Position numbers and translations under genes: made by a program. A stretch of DNA of 7,346 nucleotides, taken from positions 1 through 7,346 of the forward strand of contig CAMWMO010000069.1 in the NCBI GenBank assembly GCA_947175305.1. Direction: 5' to 3'. The notes under the pieces were generated by a model. It was given only the letters and a program-made list of their open reading frames with translations. It was not told the DNA's origin and did no database searches. This document shows, one piece after another, positions 1-7,346 of the stretch. Positions within the stretch are counted from its first letter, which is position 1; each line of letters starts with the position of its first letter. The DNA is from an uncultured Lachnospiraceae bacterium (lineage in GTDB: Bacteria; Bacillota; Clostridia; Lachnospirales; Lachnospiraceae).

Positions 1-2202
1 ATCCAGACAGACTGCCAGATAACCTTTTGTCTCCGTCACCTCGTCCTCCGTAATGGCCATGATCTGGTTGCGGGTACTTCTGGTCTCTCTCCTCCAGATA
101 TAATCCCCATCATCATCCACCACTACGCCCGCCTTGCGATACGCTATATCCACCGCTCTGCCGGGGTTTGCACAAATACTCTCAATACCATCCTTGCCGT
201 ACACATAAAAGCGCCCTCCCGTCATCTCTTTCTTCAGCTCTCCCACGGAACGGCTCCCCTCAAAGAGAATCTCCTTGGGCGACAGATGCTTCAGCGCCTT
301 GGCATCTATCTCCTCCTTCACATCGATCTGGCAGATGGTCTCGTAATTCTCTGTGACCACATAGTCGAGGGTATTGCTGCCGCCTTTAACTTCTTCCGTA
401 TTCATGATCTGATCGTCTGCCGTCGGCACATAACTCTCACTCTCTTCATCATACACCACTCTGGAGAGCGTGAGCTGATTTTCTTCGATTTCACTGTCCA
501 CCACATAGACGCCATCCTTCCGATAGGTCTTCAGGACATTGCCGTCATCGCTCTGGATCTTCAGACAATACATCGGAAAGGTTGTGATCCCTGTGGTGTT
601 TTCCCGGACATCCCGCTTTTTGGCAAGCCCATAGATCAGATCCTCCTCCATAAAGCCCAACACCGAAATATACTCGTCCACCCCCGCATGTATTTTTGTC
701 TGGGTCTGGGTGTTCAGGTTCATCAGAATCAGATCACTGGCCGCATAGAGATCGCTCCCCTCCTGCCAGACCAGCATCTTGTTGGAATCGGATACATGAT
801 AACCGCCCTCCTGCAGCCCCGTCACCAGCGTCTGTATCGAGACGGACTGTACATCCACAGCATACACGCTCTCGTCCAGCATAAAATAGTAGATCCCGGT
901 TCTGCTCACATAGGAGAGTTTCTCGATATCCGTCTTTAACAGTTCATAGGATTTATCGTAAGGGATATAGGCAATCTCCTCCACAGTATTCGTCATACTG
1001 TTATAGCCGTAAAGCACCACGCCCACACAGCCTTCATGCCGTCCTCTGTTCATATAGCCATAAACCAGAAAGAGGATATTACCCGTCTCATCCACCGTCA
1101 GTATACGAACATCATGCCGGTTGTAAGCGCTTCTCTCATCCGCCAGACCCTCCGTATTTTCATAGAAGCTGAAAAGTCTTGCCAGCTTATTATCCGTCAC
1201 GTTATAGCTGTAAAGCTTGTCCGCCACAGTAAAAGCGAACACGTTGCCGCCGTCGCTCTCCTTAAGCTCCACCTGGTCACCGATGATTCCCAGCATGATC
1301 TTGTCGTTGACATAGACCTCCGATTGATCATCAAAGATCTGCTCCATGTTCCTCTCAAAGTCCAGCAGGTACATTCGGTCCGGCGTATAGCGGATCCGGT
1401 AAAACTCTCGAATCCGGTAATATTCCGCTTTTCTGCCCTTTCTGATCCCTGCCAGATATTCCAATGTAAAGGAACCCGTCTGCTCCGCCAGCTCCTTGAT
1501 GGTAATGCGCGGCTCCGTAACCTCCGAGACCGCCAGATCACCCCAGGTCACTTGATTAAAGCTGGAATGTATGGTGACCTTGCTGAAGGTTGTGTTATCT
1601 CCCTCCGCATTGGATTCCAGATACTTTGTCAGTTCCGTCGCCGCTTCCTTATCGAAGGTGCGCTCATGAAAATCCATGATATAGTCAAGTTTTTCCCGGA
1701 TATTAAGTGAATCACTCAAAACGATTCTGGAATAATACCGAATGACCGTGCCCTCTCTCGGCGTGACTAAAAAGATAAGCATATACTCTGTGTTATTCTC
1801 TATCAGATCTTTCAGGGTGATATCAAAAGTGAGGACGTTGTCATTCTCCTCATATGTCTCCACCGGCGTGCTCTCTATCAGCCGTTCGCCGTCCAGACTT
1901 CTCACCTCGAAGGCTATTTCCTCCATTCTTTGCCCATAGGTATCTATCTGTACACTGATCCTGCGGTTTTCACCCACCGGCTGCAGGTTGTCCCGCAAGT
2001 AGGCGCAGTCCATATTCTGGGCATACCCATGCAGACTGCCCACCCTGTATGTGTCCACAAACATGGACAGCACAGGGTAGGTCGCCTCCCCCATCTCCGT
2101 TGTCATATCTGTATTTCCCTGATTCATCAATGTGCTCAAAAGCACCAGCGCAAGCGCAAAGATGCAGCCAAGGAAAGCGCCTTTTATGATCGCTCTCTTC
2201 AT
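1..2202 (-). CDS. Large membrane-anchored extracytoplasmic protein of unknown function, C-terminus cut by window edge
   Basis: One uninterrupted frame of 734 codons runs from ATG at 2202 to the left edge without a stop, so the protein is C-terminally incomplete. An in-frame TAG lies six codons upstream and AGAGGA sits 11 nt before the ATG, which fixes the start. Residues 1-8 are basic and residues 9-26 are hydrophobic, giving an N-terminal signal anchor or uncleaved signal peptide with the rest outside the membrane. No good lipobox is present. Residues about 75-165 look like a beta-sandwich. Residues about 290-620 consist of short alternating beta strands with aromatic-rich repeats (for example around KLYSYNV, YYFMLDESVYAVD, DLYAASD), suggestive of a beta-propeller. 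The visible end around residues 711-734 contains NQIMAI and Cys732. From memory, related Lachnospiraceae proteins continue into a C39-like cysteine-peptidase fold, but this cannot be seen here. It lies 32 nt after the 125-aa gene, so the two are probably co-transcribed. Function is unknown. Confidence 0.85.
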   Translation of the reverse strand, partial: MKRAIIKGAFLGCIFALALVLLSTLMNQGNTDMTTEMGEATYPVLSMFVDTYRVGSLHGYAQNMDCAYLRDNLQPVGENRRISVQIDTYGQRMEEIAFEVRSLDGERLIESTPVETYEENDNVLTFDITLKDLIENNTEYMLIFLVTPREGTVIRYYSRIVLSDSLNIREKLDYIMDFHERTFDKEAATELTKYLESNAEGDNTTFSKVTIHSSFNQVTWGDLAVSEVTEPRITIKELAEQTGSFTLEYLAGIRKGRKAEYYRIREFYRIRYTPDRMYLLDFERNMEQIFDDQSEVYVNDKIMLGIIGDQVELKESDGGNVFAFTVADKLYSYNVTDNKLARLFSFYENTEGLADERSAYNRHDVRILTVDETGNILFLVYGYMNRGRHEGCVGVVLYGYNSMTNTVEEIAYIPYDKSYELLKTDIEKLSYVSRTGIYYFMLDESVYAVDVQSVSIQTLVTGLQEGGYHVSDSNKMLVWQEGSDLYAASDLILMNLNTQTQTKIHAGVDEYISVLGFMEEDLIYGLAKKRDVRENTTGITTFPMYCLKIQSDDGNVLKTYRKDGVYVVDSEIEENQLTLSRVVYDEESESYVPTADDQIMNTEEVKGGSNTLDYVVTENYETICQIDVKEEIDAKALKHLSPKEILFEGSRSVGELKKEMTGGRFYVYGKDGIESICANPGRAVDIAYRKAGVVVDDDGDYIWRRETRSTRNQIMAITEDEVTETKGYLAVCLD

Positions 2203-2234
2203 AGGTTCCGAATTCCTCTATTTCATGGCATCCT

Positions 2235-2612
2235 TTAAAATTTCAGGATACCGTTTCTATTCATATGTCGTTTTTTATAGATTTCATAGCATAAAAGTAC
2301 CTGAACAAATGCTGCGATATCTTCGTTTTCACTCTCTGTACCCATCTCAGCGTCCCCGGACTGTTTCAGTTTATCCACGATGATCTGCGTCAGGCGGTAG
2401 ATCTGCCACTTGTCCGGGTACTCATCATAGATCATGCTGCCCTCATAGTCTAACCGTTCCAATGTCTCGGCAATCACTTTTTGATACTTCTTTGCCTCCA
2501 CCGGATACATTTCCTGCAGATATTCCAGATCTCTTGTCACCGTATCCTCCTCCTGATAAAAAAGAGGCATCGGATAGGCCATATAAAAAGGTAGGATTCT
2601 TGATTGTCTCAT
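2235..2612 (-). CDS. Conserved hypothetical 125-aa soluble protein, MRQSRILPFY family
   Basis: This is a complete 125-codon frame ending in TAA. GGGGAG lies only 3 nt before the ATG, a tight spacing, but the N-terminus MRQSRILPFY matches what I remember of this family in Lachnospiraceae, so I keep this start. There is no signal peptide or membrane segment. Visible blocks are an aromatic/proline-rich start (YPMPLFYQEEDT, residues 13-24), an amphipathic helical stretch (about 26-56) and a conserved-looking acidic/aromatic motif DYEGSMIYDEYPDKW (55-69). Two more helices follow, separated by an acidic linker at about 86-98. The C-terminus is basic. No known catalytic motif is evident, and the helical build would suit a small adaptor or regulatory protein, though that is inference only. 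It sits between atpC (115 nt upstream) and the large anchored protein (32 nt downstream), and probably forms a transcription unit with the latter. Function is unknown. Confidence 0.85.
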   Translation of the reverse strand: MRQSRILPFYMAYPMPLFYQEEDTVTRDLEYLQEMYPVEAKKYQKVIAETLERLDYEGSMIYDEYPDKWQIYRLTQIIVDKLKQSGDAEMGTESENEDIAAFVQVLLCYEIYKKRHMNRNGILKF

Positions 2613-2639
2613 AGGCTCCCCATAAAAAATAGTTGCTTT

Positions 2640-2675
2640 ATTTTATCATATGGTTCTACCCATGAATAGGTGCAA
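2640..2675 (-). promoter_or_regulatory. Weak candidate promoter for the 125-aa gene
   Basis: On the minus strand TTGCAC (2675-2670) is followed, after 19 nt, by TATGAT (2650-2645). An overlapping extended -10-like TGATAAAAT covers 2648-2640. The 19-nt spacing is longer than ideal and there is no other support. The position fits, between the hairpin after atpC and the ribosome-binding site of the next gene. If real, the downstream pair is transcribed separately from the ATP synthase genes. Confidence 0.3.
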
Positions 2676-2685
2676 AGTATCAGCA

Positions 2686-2717
2686 GACAGGGGAACGAAT
2701 CCGTTCGTTCCCCTGTC
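2686..2717 (-). terminator. Perfect 14-bp hairpin just after atpC, terminator-like but without U-tract
   Basis: GACAGGGGAACGAA (2686-2699) is exactly complementary to 2704-2717, with a 4-nt loop. It starts about 10 nt after the atpC stop on the minus strand. The position is that of an operon terminator, but the RNA after the hairpin reads UGCUGAUACUUUGC, with no U-run. The only T-run on this strand (GTTTTT) lies before the stem. It may be an inefficient terminator, a 3'-end stability or processing hairpin, or a Rho-assisted end. Confidence 0.55.
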
Positions 2718-2727
2718 AAAAACATTA

Positions 2728-3138
2728 TCACTTTTGTACTGTCTGTATTCTCGCTACAGCTCTCTTCAAGGACATCTCAGCCCGCCGCATATCCGTTCCC
2801 GGCGCGTTCTCTCTGATTCGCTCCTCCGCACGGGATTTTGACTCTTCCGCACGTGTCACATCAATCTCTGAGGGCCACTCGATGATCTCGGCAAGTACCG
2901 TAACCTTATCCGGCAGCACCTCTGCAAACCCCGCATGCAGTGCAGCCTCAGACACTTCCTGATCTTTTGTGATCGTAAGGATACCGGGGGCGACGATCAT
3001 CGTCATAGGAATATGCTCCTTATAAATACCCACTTCTCCTTCGACCGTATTGAACTCCACCATGGACACTTCCTCTTCATAGAAGACCCTGTCCGGTGTA
3101 ATGATCTTTAATGTAAAGTTTCTGCTATCCTCAGCCAT
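2728..3138 (-). CDS. atpC: F-type ATP synthase subunit epsilon
   Basis: This encodes the central-stalk subunit of F1 that binds gamma, contacts the c-ring and can inhibit ATP hydrolysis through its C-terminal helices. The protein is 136 aa, normal for the family. Residues about 7-88 form the N-terminal beta-sandwich (FTLKIITPDRVFYEEEV; GEVGIYKEHIPM). Residues about 91-134 form the helical hairpin. IDVTRA at 92-97 fits the I(L)DxxRA motif known to bind ATP in Bacillus PS3 epsilon, and Arg126 and Arg130 occur near the C-terminus as in ATP-binding homologues. AGG sits 6 nt before the ATG. The gene is last in the atp cluster, 37 nt after atpD, and is followed by a strong hairpin. Identity is secure; ATP sensing is inferred from the motif. 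Confidence 0.97.
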   Translation of the reverse strand: MAEDSRNFTLKIITPDRVFYEEEVSMVEFNTVEGEVGIYKEHIPMTMIVAPGILTITKDQEVSEAALHAGFAEVLPDKVTVLAEIIEWPSEIDVTRAEESKSRAEERIRENAPGTDMRRAEMSLKRAVARIQTVQK

Positions 3139-3175
3139 ATATTACCTGCTTTCTTCAACTGCCTATATGGTCTCC

Positions 3176-4594
<1,419 letters not shown>

Positions 4595-4622
4595 TCACTC
4601 ATAGTATTTCAGTAATGTGCAA

Positions 4623-5486
4623 TTACGAGATCGCATTTGCACCTGCAATAATTTCTGTTAATTCCTGCGTAATAGACCCCTGACGTGCTCTGTTATACAT
4701 CAGTGATAAATGATCTATCATTTCCTCAGCATTGCTCGTTGCGGAATCCATTGCCTGCATTCTCGCACCGTTCTCGCTTGCAACCGCCTCCACCAGACCG
4801 CCATAGATCAAACTGGTAACATATTTCGGAATGATCATGTCCAGCGCCTCATCATCCTCCGGCTCGAAGTTCATCATCGCCTTGCTCTGCGGCTCTTTCT
4901 CAGTTTCCTCTTCCGCCGGAGCTTCCACCGGAAGAAGCTTTAACAATGTGGGCACATGTACCACGGTATTCTTAAATCCCGTGTAAGCAAGGTAAATTTC
5001 ACAAATTTCGCCCGCCGCATAGGCTTCCAGCAATTTGCTGCTGATTGCCATGGCATCCACATAGGAAGGTTCCTCGATAATCTCTGCGTCCTCTTCCATG
5101 ATGTGATATCCGTTGCGGTTTAGTGCATCCCTGCCCTTCTTGCCGATCGCGTAAATCTCCAGTTCTTCTTTCTTGAAGTCGCCCTGTGTGATCAGCTTCA
5201 CCACATTGGAATTATAGCCTCCTGCAAGACCTCTGTTGGAGGTAATCACAATGACTGCCTTTTTCCCGGACTCTCCCTTTTTCAAATAGGGATGGTTCAG
5301 GCTGCCGGTCTTAGCCAGCATGGAAGTCACTGTCTCATACATACAGTTAAAATATGCCTTCGACTGTTCTGCGCGCTGTTTCGCTCTCTGCAGTTTAACG
5401 GTAGAAACGAGTTTCATAGCCTTGGTAATCTGCTGGGTACTCTGAATACTGCCTTTACGCCTTTTAATGTCTCTCATTGAGGCCAT
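4623..5486 (-). CDS. atpG: F-type ATP synthase subunit gamma
   Basis: This encodes the rotor shaft of F1, coupling c-ring rotation to conformational change in the beta subunits. The protein is 287 aa, near the family norm. The N-terminal coiled-coil helix (MRDIKRRKGSIQSTQQITKAM, from residue 4) and the C-terminal helix are both recognisable. The C-terminal signature ITQELTEIIAGANA lies at 272-285. The Rossmann-like middle carries ITSNRGLAGGYN (81-92). An acidic stretch rich in Glu (about 188-214) lies in the peripheral part of the protein. I take it as a lineage-specific loop, away from the shaft. The start with Met-Ala-Ser-Met is supported by AAAGGG 9 nt upstream; Met4 is a possible alternative. 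The spacer to atpA is 23 nt. Confidence 0.97.
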   Translation of the reverse strand: MASMRDIKRRKGSIQSTQQITKAMKLVSTVKLQRAKQRAEQSKAYFNCMYETVTSMLAKTGSLNHPYLKKGESGKKAVIVITSNRGLAGGYNSNVVKLITQGDFKKEELEIYAIGKKGRDALNRNGYHIMEEDAEIIEEPSYVDAMAISSKLLEAYAAGEICEIYLAYTGFKNTVVHVPTLLKLLPVEAPAEEETEKEPQSKAMMNFEPEDDEALDMIIPKYVTSLIYGGLVEAVASENGARMQAMDSATSNAEEMIDHLSLMYNRARQGSITQELTEIIAGANAIS

Positions 5487-5509
5487 AGCGTCACACCCTT
5501 TCTACGCTT

Positions 5510-7022
<1,513 letters not shown>

Positions 7023-7032
7023 ACGCACCTTT
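7023..7032 (-). promoter_or_regulatory. Ribosome-binding site of atpA with long spacing
   Basis: The minus strand reads AAAGGTGCGT, with AAGG at 7031-7028. It is the only purine-rich site matching the 16S rRNA tail near the atpA start. Its 12-nt distance from the atpA ATG is longer than the usual 5-9 nt, while it is well placed for the overlapping upstream ATG at 7022. Confidence 0.6.
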
Positions 7033-7044
7033 CTTCTTAGTTTT

Positions 7045-7100
7045 ACTCGAAAGCCCGTGCTCTCGCACTTTATGTTTGATTTCATCAAACGCTTTCTCGT
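7045..7100 (-). other. Candidate three-way-junction RNA upstream of atpA
   Basis: Read as minus-strand RNA, GAAAGC (7096-7091) pairs with GCUUUC (7054-7049). This closing stem is extended outward by a tandem A.G/G.A mismatch and two more pairs (C7099-G7046, A7100-U7045). Inside it sit two perfect hairpins: GUUUGAU/AUCAAAC with loop GAA (7090-7074), and GUGC/GCAC with a GAGA tetraloop of GNRA type (7068-7057). The junction linkers are 0, 5 (AUAAA) and 2 nt. It ends about 13 nt before the atpA ribosome-binding site. It could be a 5' structured leader, a processing or stability element, or part of a dispersed repeat. The pairings are read by eye; function is unknown. Confidence 0.4.
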
Positions 7101-7104
7101 TAAT

Positions 7105-7155
7105 GCCGCGTAAAAAACAAATGCCGCTTCGCGTCGCTTGTTTTTTTCTTGCGGC
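7105..7155 (-). terminator. Long imperfect palindrome with bidirectional terminator character in the atpH-atpA spacer
   Basis: Three nested arms pair across this segment: GCCGC (7105-7109) with GCGGC (7151-7155), AAAAAACAA (7112-7120) with TTGTTTTTT (7138-7146), and a GC-rich core (7123-7137) closing on a short loop with one 2-nt bulge. On the minus strand the GC core is followed by ATTTGTTTTTT, and on the plus strand by TTGTTTTTTT, so either direction resembles a Rho-independent terminator. It lies inside an operon, so it could act as an attenuator or processing site rather than a full stop. The motif AATGCCGC also occurs twice directly (7102-7109 and 7120-7127). Confidence 0.5.
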
Positions 7156-7162
7156 TATTATA

Positions 7163-7346
7163 TTACACCTGTACTTTTAACAGATCCTTCTGCAGCTCGC
7201 TCAGCTTCGTACTGATGCTGCTGTCCACAACTCTGTCGCCGATTCGGATCACCATGCCGCCGATCAGGGAGGCATCCACACTGTAATGAATCTCCATGGA
7301 TTTATACTTCGTGGTGTCGAGCAGTTTCTTCTCGACCTCCTTACAC
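7163..7346 (-). CDS. atpH: F-type ATP synthase subunit delta, C-terminal part only
   Basis: Delta sits on top of F1 and joins alpha to the peripheral stalk (b subunits). Only the last 60 codons plus one base lie in the window, ending with TAA at 7165-7163; the full protein is usually about 180 aa, so the start lies beyond the right edge. The visible part contains the family's C-terminal signature region, DASLIGGMVIRIGDRVVDSS, then a short helix ending LQKDLLKVQV. This matches delta subunits well despite the short length. It precedes atpA as in standard atp operons, but with a 147-nt gap where most bacteria have a short one. Confidence 0.95.
   Translation of the reverse strand, partial: CKEVEKKLLDTTKYKSMEIHYSVDASLIGGMVIRIGDRVVDSSISTKLSELQKDLLKVQV

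Noticed and set aside
286..939. 217-codon open frame on the plus strand
   Set aside because: It lies fully antisense to the large anchored protein, whose minus-strand frame is continuous with a good start and signal anchor. The plus-strand translation shows no family resemblance and there is no ribosome-binding site of note.
1036..1710. 224-codon open frame on the plus strand
   Set aside because: It is antisense to the same large gene and reads as a codon-usage shadow; no recognisable domain.
2127..2202. Lipobox at FLGC (residues 10-13) of the large protein
   Set aside because: The cysteine lies at the beginning of the hydrophobic stretch rather than after it, and the preceding residues do not fit the lipobox, so a signal anchor is more likely.

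Overview
The window is a piece of a low-to-mid GC Gram-positive chromosome, most likely a Lachnospiraceae-type Clostridia. This rests on the style of the ATP synthase proteins and on a small protein beginning MRQSRILPFY that I recognise as typical of that family. Family recognition is from memory, without a search. All supported genes lie on the minus strand, so transcription runs from high to low coordinates.

From right to left, the window starts in the last 60 codons of atpH (delta), followed by complete atpA (alpha), atpG (gamma), atpD (beta) and atpC (epsilon). This is the distal half of a standard F-type ATP synthase operon (H-A-G-D-C). The spacers are 147, 23, 40 and 37 nt. All catalytic motifs are intact. 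Together these genes encode the F1 head (alpha3 beta3 gamma epsilon) plus the end of delta, which links F1 to the b subunits of Fo. The Fo genes lie outside the window, so the coupling ion (H+ or Na+) cannot be read.

The unusual part of the operon is the 147-nt atpH-atpA spacer (7016-7162). It holds a long terminator-like imperfect palindrome, then a segment that folds on paper into a three-way junction. After that come the atpA ribosome-binding site and a 14-codon out-of-frame ORF that overlaps the atpA start.

After atpC, a perfect 14-bp hairpin without a U-tract and a weak candidate promoter fill a 115-nt spacer. Two further co-directional genes follow, 32 nt apart. The first is a 125-aa soluble conserved protein of unknown function. 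The second is a very large membrane-anchored, extracytoplasmic protein (at least 734 aa) that runs off the left edge. Its middle looks beta-rich, like a propeller, and the visible end may be the first residues of a papain-like (C39-type) domain. This pair is the least explained coding content here.

No stretch over 300 nt lacks a gene. I saw no tRNA, rRNA, CRISPR array, insertion sequence or prophage gene.
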